DNA of 64,000 nucleotides, from the NCBI RefSeq assembly GCF_032883915.1, contig NZ_CP120717.1:1060501-1124500 (forward strand), written 5' to 3'. The translations under genes and the position numbers were made by a program. Shown here piece by piece: positions 43,901-52,600 of the stretch. Origin of the DNA: Endozoicomonas sp. 8E. GTDB lineage: Bacteria > Pseudomonadota > Gammaproteobacteria > Pseudomonadales > Endozoicomonadaceae. Numbering within the stretch: position 1 is the first letter of the stretch; each line of letters starts with the position of its first letter. A model generated the notes under the pieces. It was not told where the DNA came from, did not search any database, and saw only the letters and a list, made by a program, of their open reading frames with translations.

Positions 43901-45557
43901 CCTGCAACGCAGTTTTACGATGTCCAAAATGTGCCCTTTGTTCCGAGGTGATATGGATATTATCAAATAGCTGGCTGAAGCTGGTCTGTTCATTGACCTG
44001 AATGACCAGAGGTGATTCCGGCTGCTTCTTGATCCAATGACTGGCCTGGGCAGGTTGTCGATAAGTGACGGTACTCACCGGGGCGTGATCTCTGTTTTTT
44101 TTCTGTGAGCAGGACAGAGAGACCTCATTGTTTTTTACCAATCCCAGTGCCACCGGCTGATTTTTTGAATCAGTCACCTGGAGTCGGGGCTCCAGGCCGG
44201 TGGTCTCGCGAATCGTCTGCAGTGAACCCAGCAAGCGAAACCAGAGTGCCTCAGTGAGGGGAGACGTTACGGTAACTGATCCCCCCGCCCGAATCTGTTC
44301 CAACAGTCGGGTGTTAGGGACTGCGTAGCCTTCCGGAGCAATGGCAATGGGGCTCAGCCATTGGGCAATATTAGTCTGGTTAATGATGATGGGGTTGCGT
44401 GATGCGTGCTCTTTATCACCTTCTTTGTCAAGAGCACGGGACAGATTTTGGAGCAGCGAATAAAGCTCGTTATACCCAACCGGCGTCTGATAAAACTGAA
44501 CATCGTCGGGTAACGGACAGACCTTGCCATTGCTCTCAAAACACTTCTGCGCCAGCATTTGTCGAATCGTCTGTTCAAAGGCCAGGTCTTCCCAGTTGGC
44601 TCCTTTCAGAATCACCCGTTGTCCGGCCCTTAATGACTCAAGCCTGCCGGGGAGGTGCTGGATTCGCCCCTGTTTGTCCACTCCGGGGCCACCCAGCAGT
44701 AACTGTCGCCAGTGACTGTGCAAGTGGCAGTTAATGAAAACGGTATTGTCGTCATCCTTGGCACTTTCGGCACAGGAGAGTTCAGGCACTACTGAAGGAA
44801 CCTTGTCGATGCTCATTGATGAGTCATTGCCGGTCTGAGCGTCGAACTGCCAGGTATTGCCCGGTCGATTAATTCGGCGCCAGAAATCAGCACCCGGAGC
44901 GTCGGCCGCCGGTGCATCATTACGCTGGCCAACCGATGCCAACTGTTTAGGGTCTGCCACGACTAATAGAGAAACATGCTCACCCAGAGGGCGTTTCTCC
45001 CGGTTGACTTTGTCGAACAGACAGGGGTTATCCGGGTCCAGTAGGTCGTTAAATTTGGGCAGATCCTTGCTGGTGAGTTTTCGGATATCTATCACCAGGG
45101 TTAATGGCTTTGAACCTTCAAAGAGCTTGCCTGAACGCAGAGTGTGGCGACCCTCTTCGGAAATGCTTAACCGGGTCACCAGATTAGCCTGTGAGAGGTC
45201 ATCGGGACGGGAAATAAGCGTGACATCCCGATTCTCACCGCCGGTCTGGGCAACTAAAAGCTGACGAACTTCATCATCACTGGCGACAAAACGGAAATCG
45301 AAGGCATGAGGGGCCTTTTGGAGTGATGAATCTATTGGGGATAGGATTCTCGCTTTGTCAGGCAAGGTCCTCGAAGGAAAGGGTTTATTGAGTTCGGGAG
45401 TTACAACAGAACAGGTTTTTGCTTTCTTTGACGATGAGTCCAGCTCTGCTTTCCTGGTTGGCAAGCGGCTCTTTTCACTACTCTTTTCACCACTCTCAGA
45501 TACGGCAAAACCAGGAACAGGGTTGCTGTCTATTTTCTCACCGATACGACCATCCAT
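37953..45557 (-). CDS. Copy 6: giant multi-AAA+ / transglutaminase-like protein, 2,534 aa
   Basis: Class A copy. ATG at 45555-45557 with GGGAGA upstream. Walker A motifs at ~947 and ~1281. Transglutaminase-like Cys at 2016, in GRCRHR rather than the usual GSCRHR, with IHAFAEYS and SVDLGGA, so the three presumed catalytic residues remain. The linker carries three or four diverged versions of the 24-residue unit seen in copy 5 (for example TSPVSQPDHQTLDRR). Just before this, a 24-bp duplication gives SNLTSHQT-SNLPSHQV. The C-terminal coiled-coil insert is short. The second AAA+ region (41172-41815) is almost identical to 33405-34050 of copy 5, while 42830-43160 is closest to copy 7. Confidence 0.92.
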   Translation of the reverse strand: MDGRIGEKIDSNPVPGFAVSESGEKSSEKSRLPTRKAELDSSSKKAKTCSVVTPELNKPFPSRTLPDKARILSPIDSSLQKAPHAFDFRFVASDDEVRQLLVAQTGGENRDVTLISRPDDLSQANLVTRLSISEEGRHTLRSGKLFEGSKPLTLVIDIRKLTSKDLPKFNDLLDPDNPCLFDKVNREKRPLGEHVSLLVVADPKQLASVGQRNDAPAADAPGADFWRRINRPGNTWQFDAQTGNDSSMSIDKVPSVVPELSCAESAKDDDNTVFINCHLHSHWRQLLLGGPGVDKQGRIQHLPGRLESLRAGQRVILKGANWEDLAFEQTIRQMLAQKCFESNGKVCPLPDDVQFYQTPVGYNELYSLLQNLSRALDKEGDKEHASRNPIIINQTNIAQWLSPIAIAPEGYAVPNTRLLEQIRAGGSVTVTSPLTEALWFRLLGSLQTIRETTGLEPRLQVTDSKNQPVALGLVKNNEVSLSCSQKKNRDHAPVSTVTYRQPAQASHWIKKQPESPLVIQVNEQTSFSQLFDNIHITSEQRAHFGHRKTALQEALSAGKPVVFRGLESNPTLQQLLEPLIIGQPLLVNGQLQSYPKAHVKILWPESAKSSSSIFHSMVARGKPCPEVDLWEINARKHGIARTDLPEQALHSLYEAFKTVPGNLCKPLPEMTEGLLNNLILAARQAQQVDRSLQLLPCHWRRAINSVITHGTRQHPSVRDFMKVACWQLLPDRDQAASVDPDQLAAILSSAPQWDRKFVRHNLWPLARAFDPAVFKDTELQLSYESPFPEQGEKEAMDRLCAMILAHAPEKQRDAIAYQLAVDPAATKPWQSLAIEPTRQIRRLQDALACGWQLPLHSGQTRSDAIHGLASDCFHRARTASSEAEGIERIKNQLSESLKWQGSADEPLSALARDLYHGEISQEDRESRRLSRLHDRLTDSPAIFLEGETGTGKSYFSAKMARASGQASVISLGPSDSEQTLMKRWQWQQHGDGDRSMAEQNRALMEWANTKSDKKDGEYIILVLDEANLAEAGLLASLNGLWEPHPCIYVNGHPVRVSPKHRVILTGNPDHYAGRQMDPALKEKLPRAYYPRLDQTFLRDRVVEPALLNHLQRHQINDIAHSASKSVMALWQYYQELLPGHEFTPRDLTDICSWVGWYLDRALSKGDSASCKQVNSLIQQSFRDVLGPEITETQQDALSALEIWFAARYKLDHTLRDKVHNHTLPDIQRDFEALTKEFRPEFDTSGSAVIELVQRLGQDLSRCQQAYHHDRKHGGRQATLIEGPAGRGKDATLNLVIESVRQQARQRQESMPEVSLLNACDCSWEQLCEAIRKAKVDGGIVVISEMNLIDSQHLEGELNDILAGDAHPGFHLFATINPPEYSGRKPLSPALKGRFRHLPIRQYNSAELQTIAGKVLPDSPKGKFVAERLTEKHCRLRACLQRKDLPLQPTSRDLQNVAMAVKSGGDFSEKALHQCLNQHYRLYLMAANLSLEELPESSTLVMGKGALDSGLCQWFNKTVPDIDRPWLIRPGDLDSIDEKNHEIRVKARPNKEEVKAEIIKRMAQAKWQASGLSLKPDESDDVLIQALYRHWQQRWFARKFCETGVDANSVFPLTEAQEETLKLPASQPYLREADQRIEAWNSDTIQLWPAFWHQISNLTSHQTSNLPSHQVDDHSNEALAVGNNNAPEKYRPKVRSKLAKALKWRKSHKGPVSKTPSGNRPDHQALEQRANNKGPVSRTSPVSQPDHQTLDRRTIDKGPLNRTSPIDQSDLLVLDRATNYENLKLPEVKDYNVFDTQKYPSLMHRWEVLNIDVTAKGYVEKAFLDKQYIEGFEILTPDCLGWGQRLTLASDQTMAFIVRESKKNQYILPSLTFNDYVVALRITPDLPYTLFRDRYTGLHIVLIPEAKTCQRIEFNYVVETRKPGRKTAPQSARPERSTQLDARCSEGMKAVLGKMFMTIEEQPAEIQEPLRKIKDAKNTEQRIEAITEYCRQFSGKAKPSRHENFFKFLVTQRQGRCRHRAPVFVAFCRYFGIPSRQVNSQIHAFAEYSVDEGQTWVSVDLGGAPGNRIEFKPDVQPNTNISSTSTELKKHKAFLKDLLKGADLSQRQTLAKACHMSLEELNKALDKNSALPETRLIISNIIRNLWEQRDLISFSLAVSIIVSPGKEALDDCRGQLKKISEAVRGILYDGDEGQVIEQLKLLHPKIINQGELGALNWFNSMVEIPKASDLTKPPVIRFALEVLKLGWLDPMLAGEHSAISTQHHNLLVRLKSVDELKVEATHCLKKWYKQLFFREKNSQLWQKAYEDFQQREGTSFVDHCYDGFSSFLEYEMTNQLLQNAWTDAPEGIPNIERMLAQQPAFPRLTSGRGNHRPVIILGKPSWDRTSIHTHAEFMLKQKITDRDRDISETNWRALRHSLYRQSELAIQQAFSHYLCKLTNTNGGCLTYCWADASFESYYERQSYGAHDPSSPEELYAMMSEIQSFDSLENSLNDDYLRQALNADNALVLRPSELTTIAEEFLRSVDLFSLCNLLET
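40240..40440 (-). repeat. Diverged 24-residue linker repeats in copy 6
   Basis: Three to four degenerate units related to the copy 5 minisatellite: the pattern (S/T)P...QPDHQ.L..R...NKGP recurs with many substitutions. Looks like an older or decayed version of the same array. Confidence 0.65.
40553..40600 (-). repeat. 24-bp in-frame tandem duplication in copy 6
   Basis: ctgatggctcggcagattac and the following bases recur directly as ctgatggctcgtcagattac, duplicating eight codons in the helix before the linker. Confidence 0.75.
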
Positions 45558-45563
45558 AGTCAA

Positions 45564-45569
45564 TCTCCC
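45564..45569 (-). promoter_or_regulatory. Ribosome binding site of copy 6
   Basis: GGGAGA, 6 bases before the ATG at 45557. Two upstream in-frame start codons lack a site. Confidence 0.75.
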
Positions 45570-45620
45570 AACTGCTATCTGAAGAACTGAATTCAAGTTG
45601 TTTAGTTATTTGACCTTTAG

Positions 45621-45650
45621 ATAGTACGAAAGTTCCTTTTTGACGGTCAG
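45621..45650 (-). promoter_or_regulatory. Putative promoter of copy 6 (class A leader)
   Basis: CTGACC (45645-45650), an 18-base spacer and TACTAT (45621-45626) on the minus strand, 64 bases before the start. Upstream of it the conserved leader gives way to REP repeats at about 45685. Confidence 0.4.
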
Positions 45651-45687
45651 CCGTGACGATTGAAGGATGTCAACGATCGCCACTGAG

Positions 45688-45832
45688 GTCGTCATTCCCG
45701 CGAAAGCGGGAATCCAGCGCCAACGGTGGATCTCTGCCTTCTCGGGGATGACAAGGCCAAGGGAGCACCGGGCAGTATGGTTCTGGTGGTGAGTCAGTGT
45801 GGATTCCCGCCTTCGCGGGAATGACGAGAATG
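45688..45832. repeat. BIME-like composite REP element
   Basis: REP palindrome at the left (gtcattcccgcgaaagcggg), internal REP-like arm, and inverted REP at the right (ggattcccgccttcgcggga). Same design as the element at 21953-22093. Confidence 0.8.
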
Positions 45833-45879
45833 AAGTCGGGAATGACGAGAATGAAGTCGGGAATGACGAGAATGAAGTC
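45817..45879. repeat. Three 21-bp satellite units
   Basis: gggaatgacgagaatgaagt recurs at 45817, 45838 and 45859, with a diverged fourth start at 45880. The unit is the outer edge of the REP plus a short tail. A connector (tcaactcgttcccacgctgg) follows to 45933. Confidence 0.85.
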
Positions 45880-45933
45880 GGGAATGACGGGAGTCAACTC
45901 GTTCCCACGCTGGAGAGAGTTTTGCGACACCCT

Positions 45934-46560
45934 CGAAAGCGGGAATCCAGCGCTAACGGTGGATCTCTGCCTTCTCGGGGATGACAAGGCCAGGGGAGCA
46001 CCGGGCAGTACGGTTCTGGTGGTGAGTCAGTGTGGATTCCCGCCTTCGAGGATGTCGCAAAACTCCAACAACTCGTTCCCATGCTCTGAGGTCGTCATTC
46101 CCGCGAAGGCGGGAATCCAGCGCTAACGGTGGATCTCTGCCTTCTCGGGGATGACAAGGCCAGGGGGGCACCAGGCAGTATGGTTCTGGTGGTGAGTCAG
46201 TGTGGATTCCCGCCTTCGAGGATGTCGCAAAACTCCAACAACTCGTTCCCATGCTCTGAGGTCGTCATTCCCGCGAAGGCGGGAATCCAGCGCCAACGGT
46301 GGATCTCTGCCTTCTCGGGGATGACAAGGCCAGGGGAGCACCGGGCAGTATGGTTCTGGTGGTGAGTCAGTGTGGATTCCCGCCTTCGAGGATGTCGCAA
46401 AACTCCAACAACTCGTTCCCATGCTCTGAGGTCGTCATTCCCGCGAAGGCGGGAATCCAGCGCCAACGGTGGATCTCTGCCTTCTCGGGGATGACAAGGC
46501 CAGGGGAGCACCGGGCAGTATGGTTCTGGTGGTGAGTCAGTGTGGATTCCCGCCTTCGCG
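45934..46560. repeat. 170-bp tandem array of BIME-plus-connector units
   Basis: The junction gtcgtcattcccgcgaaggc recurs at 46091, 46261 and 46431, exactly 170 bases apart. A truncated unit precedes from 45934 and the last unit ends with a complete inverted REP near 46560. Each unit holds the REP element and the connector tgtcgcaaaactccaacaac. The units are nearly identical to one another, so amplification is recent. Open frames through them arise only because the repeats lack stops. Confidence 0.9.
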
Positions 46561-46622
46561 GGAATGACGAGAATGAAGTCGGGAATGACGAGAATGAAGT
46601 CGGGAATGACGAGAATGAAGTC
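46560..46622. repeat. Three 21-bp satellite units
   Basis: Same unit as at 45817-45879; starts at 46560, 46581 and 46602. Confidence 0.85.
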
Positions 46623-46640
46623 GGGAACCGGGGTTTTGCA

Positions 46641-46660
46641 ACACCCTCCTTCGAGGGTGT
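46641..46660 (-). terminator. Hairpin downstream of copy 7, possible terminator
   Basis: Perfect 8-bp inverted repeat acaccctc / gagggtgt with a 4-base loop, starting 32 bases after the stop codon of copy 7. On the minus strand it is followed by TGCAAAACC, not a T run, so intrinsic termination is uncertain; it may only stabilise the 3' end of the message. Confidence 0.35.
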
Positions 46661-46691
46661 CGGGGAGGGTGTCAACATGGGCAAACGGTTA

Positions 46692-49600
46692 TTATGTCTC
46701 CAACACGTCACTTATCGAATTCAAGTTCACGCTGTTCAAAAACTCTTCGGCAATTTTTGTCAGCTCATCGGATTTGAGCACCAGAGCGTTACTGACGTTG
46801 AATGCCTGCCGCAAGTAGTCATCCTTAATGGATTTCTCAAACAAGGGAGCGTTATTCGTTTCAGACATCATGGTATCCAGCTCTTCGGGTGAGGAGGGAT
46901 CATGAGCGCCATAATTGCCTCTACTAAAATAGATATCCCAGAAGTTGGAATTGGCCCAGCAATACGATAAACAACCCCCTTTCGAGTGTGTCAATTCGTA
47001 CAGAAAATAACTGAAGGCTTGCGTAATTGCTTTCCTGCACTTGTGTTTTAAATTATCCACAAGTTTTTCCTCCTCCTCTGATATTTTATGGGACTCTGCA
47101 ATGGATTTGTATTCGCTATTAAGCTCAGCCTGTTTTTGCTCAAGTAGATTTATAATTGAGTCTGGAGTTAATAGGCGACCGGTATCAAAAAGTGTCTTCA
47201 TCTGATTTTGCACATCATTCATAAATTGCCCACGACGGTGGGTTTCTTCTTTTTTGAGCGCCTCATATTGATTGATTTTTTTCGATAACTGCTTCAAGCC
47301 CGGGCTATTCTCCATTTTATGTTGGAGCAGGGCTTGGGTTTTTTCAGCAAATGCTGTGTCGTCCCAGAGAGGTTTTCCCATGACAATTACCGGACGGTGG
47401 TTCGCCTTGCCCGAGATTAGCTGCTTAAATGCAGGGTTGTGCAACAGCATTCGTTCTATATCCGGAATGCCCTCAGGTTCATCCGTCCAGGCTTCCTGTA
47501 GAGATGAATCGGCAATATTACGTTTAAGGAATGACGAACATCCATCATGACCCTGAGTGATGAAAAAGTTAGTGGTACCACTTTTTGCCTTTTGTAAACT
47601 TTGATAAAACAACTGCCATTCCTGGCTATTTTTTTCCCTGGACAAGAACTCCTGATACCACTTTTTCTGGCAATGGGCGGCTTTAACCTTGAGTTCATCG
47701 ACGTCTTCCAGACGCACCAATAGCTGATGAAGCTCACGGGGCAGCGAAAAGTTCTCCTTATCGATCGGCAGTGGGTCCAGCCAACCCGATTCCATGGCTT
47801 CACGGGCAAAGTGAATAACCGAAGGTTTGGTCAGGTCACTGTCTTCCAGTATTTTCACTATGAATCTGTGCCACTGGTGTGGGTTTGCTCCGGCCTGATC
47901 AATCATCTTTGAGTGGAGCGACCTGAGCGGTTCAGTGATCTGATCTTTATCGCTGTTGGACAATATCTGTTTGGCCGCCTCTGACATCGATTGATAAATA
48001 TACCAATCGTTGTTAATCACATTAACGTCCCACGGCTTCTCGAAATAGCTCAGTGCGTCTGTCCCCAGCAGCTCTATCAGGGAGACGCCCATGGAAAAGC
48101 CGGTTAAATCATCTCTCTCCCAGAGGTTCCTGATGATGTTGGAGAAACTCAGATTTGATTCTGGCCAGGCAGTGTGCGTATCAAGGTTTTTTTTCAGTTC
48201 CCCGAGGCTCATAACACAAGCCTTAGCCAGAGCTTGCTGTTGTGTTGAATCAGCACCTTTCAGGAGGGCTTTCAGGTGTCCTTTAATCTTCCTTGAAACA
48301 GTGCCGGGATCCTCGACCTGCCTGGTGGGCTGGAAATCATAGGTGATTTCTGTTTTCTTTACTTTTGCCCCGCCCAAAGACACCGATTTCCAGGTTCGGC
48401 CTTTATCCAGGGAATACTCGGCAAAGCAGTGAACATGGTTTCTGACATTCCGAGATGGAATCCCGAAATAACGACAAAGAGCTACAAAAACAGCCACACG
48501 ATGACCACAGCTACCTTGCCGCTGTGTTACCAGGAATCGAAAGAAATTTTGATTTTCCTCTGGTTTAGCCTTACCGGAAAACTTTGTGCAATACTCCATA
48601 ATTGCCTTAATGCGTTGTTTCGTGCCATGGGCGTCTGCTATTTTCCGTAATGGCGCCTGTATTTCGGATGGTTGCTGGTCAATGGCCGTAAACACTCCAT
48701 TCAGTACTTTTTTCATCCCTTTTGAACAGCGGGTGTCAAACCTTATTAATGGTTCTCTCAGAGCTTCTTTAATTGACGATTTTTTGTCCGGTTCTCTGGT
48801 TTCTACAACATAAGCCACCTCAATACTCTGGTTGGCTCTGGCCTCCGGAACGTAAAGTGTGTGAAGCCCGGTATAGCCACCCCTGACCAGGGTAAATGCC
48901 ATATCGCGTTCGATACGCAGGGCCACGATATAGTCGTCAGGCGTCAGGCCGGGCAATGCAAATTCGCCATTCTCCGATGACCATTTAAAAGTCGCCAGTG
49001 TTTGATTGCTGGCTAATGTTATTTCCTGGCCATGCCCCGGCAACCTTGCAGGCATGAGGGTTTCAACCCTCTGCATCTGTTGATCACTGATCTCGAGCAG
49101 TTCGATGTCGCCCCCAGCAGTCACATTAATATCATCTAACCAAAAGCGATACATTCCGGAAGGAGTTTTCTCCGTAGCAAAAACTATATAGTCTTCATGA
49201 TGATTTGGCTCGCAGTTCTCATAGTCCGTGTCCCTGTCCAATGTTGAAACATCTTTCCAGTGGACTGCCGGATCGTATTCTTCAGAATCGTCAATCCTGT
49301 GGTTCGGCTGACCACTCATCTGATTCCAAAACGCAGGCCACAATTGAACGACATCGGATTTCCATTTGTTTATCCACTGATCAGCCTTCTGAAGATAAGG
49401 CTGGGAAGCGGGTAATTTCAGCGTTTGTTCCTCTTCTTCCGTCAGGGTAAATACGCTATTGGCGTCAATGCCAATCTGGTCAAAGGCATGAACAAAGCAG
49501 CCTTGCTGCCAGTGTCGGTAAAGTGCCCGGGTGAGAACATCGTCGAACTGATCGGGGTTCAGGGGAAGGCCGGATGCCTTCCACCTGGTCTGGGCCACCC

Positions 49601-52600
49601 TCTTGATGATTTCCGTTTTCGCTTCCTCTTTATCCAGAAGCCTGTTAATACGAATTTCATGGCGTTTTTCATTAATGCTGTTGCGGTCACTTTGTCGTAT
49701 CAACCAGGGACGATCAATCCCCGATATCGTTTGGTAGAACCATTCGCTCAGTTCAGGATCAAGCGCTTCTTTAGTCATGACAGGAGCCGATGATTCTGAC
49801 AGTTCCTCCAGCGAGATGTTGGCAGCCATCAGATAAAGCTGGTAGTGCTGATTGAGGTATTGATGAACGGCTTTTTCGCTAAAATCGCCACCTCTGGTGA
49901 TAGCCCTGGCGACATTCTGTAAATCAAGGCTGGTCGGTTGCAATGGCAGTTTTTTGCGTTGCAGGTGTGCCCTTAAAAGACAATGTTTTTCTGTCAGTTT
50001 TTTAGCGACGAATGTCCCTTGTGAGGACTCTGGCAACACTTTTTCGGCAATGGTCTGTAATTCTGTCGGGTTGTACTGCCGGATCGGCAAATGTCGAAAA
50101 CGCCCTTTCAGCGCCGGTGATAAGGGTTTTCGCCCGCTGTACTCAGGCGGGTTGATGGTGGCAAACAGGTGGAAACCCGGATGGGCGTCACCGGCCAGAA
50201 TATCGTTTAACTCACCTTCCAGATGCTGGCTGTCGATCAGGTTCATTTCCGAAATGACCAGGATGCCGCCATTGACTTTTGCTTTCTGAATCTTTTCACA
50301 CAGTTTGTCCCAGGAACAATCACAGGCATTCAGGTAAAAGACTTTCGGCATGGACTCTCCCCGTCGCCTGGCCTCCTTTCTGACACTTTCAATCACCAGG
50401 TTCAGCGTCGCATCCTTACCTCGTCCGGCCGGGCCTTCAATCAATGTTGCCTGACGACCGCCGTGTTTCCTGTCGTGATGATAAGCCAGCTGACAGCGAT
50501 TTAAATCCTGCCCAACCTGCTGCGCCAGTTCACGGACTGCCGATCCGGAGGTATCAAAGTCTGGTCGGATTTCTGTGGTGATTGTTCCGAAGGTCTGCTG
50601 AATATCTGACAGGGTCTTGTTGCGAACTCTTTCGCTCAGAGTGTTCTTCAGGTTGTAACGGGCAGCAAACCAGATTTCCAGTGCTGACAGGGCATCCTGA
50701 TGAGTTTCGGCGATTTCGGGACCCAGTACATCCCGGAAGCTTTGCTGGATCAAACTGTTTATTTGCCCACAGGTAACGCTCTTACCTGTGGGCAGCCCAC
50801 GATCCAGATACCAGCCCACCCAACTGCAAATATCCGTTAAATCCCTGGGGGTAAAGTCATGCTCGGGCAAGAGTTCCTGATAATACTGCCAGAGTGCCAT
50901 CACACTTTTGCTGGCAATGTGTGCAATGTCGTTTATTTGATGCCGTTGTAAATGCTTGAGCAAAGCCGGCTCCACCACTCTGTCGCGAAGAAAAGCCTGG
51001 TCCAGTTTTGGGTAGTAAGCTCTGGGCAGTCTCTCCTTCAGGGCCGGGTCCATGTGGCGCCCGGCGTAATGATCCGGGTTGCCGGTGAGAATCACCCGGT
51101 GTTTTGGGCCGACCTTGACAGGATGACCATTCACGTAAATACAGGGCTCCGGTTCCCATAAGCTGTTCAATGATGCCAGCAACCCGGTTTTGGCCAGGTT
51201 GGCTTCATCCAGAACCAGGGTGACATAGTGTCCATCCTCGTTGGACGGAGTCCTGGCCCATTCCATCAACGCCCGGTTTTGCTGCTCCATAGAGCGGTCG
51301 CCATCGGTGTGATCTCGCCACTGCCAGCGTTTCATCAGGGTCTGTTCGCTGTCGGAAGGTCCAAGGGAAATCACTGAAGCTTGTCCCGAAGCCTTCGCCA
51401 ATTTGGTGGAAAAGTAACTTTTTCCGGTGCCGGTTTCCCCCTCAAGGAATATAACGGGAGAGTCTGTCAGCCGGTCATGGAGCCGGGATAAACGACGGCT
51501 TTCACGATCTTCCTGACTCATCTCGCCATGATAAAGATCCCTGGCCATTGCAGACAGGGGCTCATCAGCGGAACCCTGCCATTTCAGTGATTCAGACAGT
51601 CGATGTTCTATGCGTTCAATGCCTTCTGCTTTAGAGTTCGCTGTTCTGGCTATGTGAAAACAATCGCTGGCCAGGCCGTGGATGGCATCGGATCGGGTCT
51701 GCCCTGAGTGCAAAGGTAACTGCCAGCCAGAAGCCAGTGCATCTTGCAGACGTTTAATCTGTCTTGTTGGCTCGATGGCCAGGGATTGCCAGGGCTTTGT
51801 TGCCGCCGGATCAACGGCCAACTGATAGGCTATAGCATCTCGTTGTTTTTCAGGCGCGTGAGCCAGGATCATGGCACAGAGCCTGTCCATAACGTCTTTT
51901 TCACCCCATTCTGGAAATGGATTTTTGTAGGACAGTTGTAATTCGGTACCTTTAAATACTGCCGGATCAAAGGCTCGGGCCAGTGACCACAGATTATGCT
52001 TCACAAACGTTCTATCCAACTGCGGGGCGCTATTGATGATGGCAGCTAACTGATCCGGATCTACCGAGGCGGCTTGATCCCTGTCAGGTAACAAGTGCCA
52101 ACAAGCCACTTTCATAAAATCCCGTACTGACGGATGCTGCCGGGTGCCATGGGTGATGACGCTATTGATGGCCTTGCGCCAGTGGCAGGGCAGGAGCTGT
52201 GGGGAATGGTCAAGCTGCTGTGCCCGCCGGGCAGCCAGTATCAGGTTGTTCATCAACCCTTCCGTCATTTCTGGTAGCGGCTTACAAAGGTCGGCAGGTA
52301 CGGTTTTAAACGCTTCGTAAAGTTTATGAAGCGCCTGTTCTGGCCGATCAGCCCAGGAGATATTATGCCTGACGGTACTGATACCCCAGAGACCGACTTC
52401 AGGACAGGTCTCAGCGGTGGCAATCATCGAATGAAACACTGAAGATGGGCTTTTTGCAGACTCAGGCCAGAGTATTTCCATACGGGCTTTGGGGTAGGTC
52501 TGTAATTGGCCATTCACCAGCAGAGGTTGCCCGGCAAACAGAGGTTCCAGAAGTTGCTGAAGGGTTGGATTCGTTTCCAGCCCCCGGAATACCACCGGCC

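Noticed and set aside
45688-46622. CRISPR-like array of direct repeats
   Set aside because: The repeats are 21 or 170 bp with no unique spacers, the units are REP-derived, and no cas gene is present.
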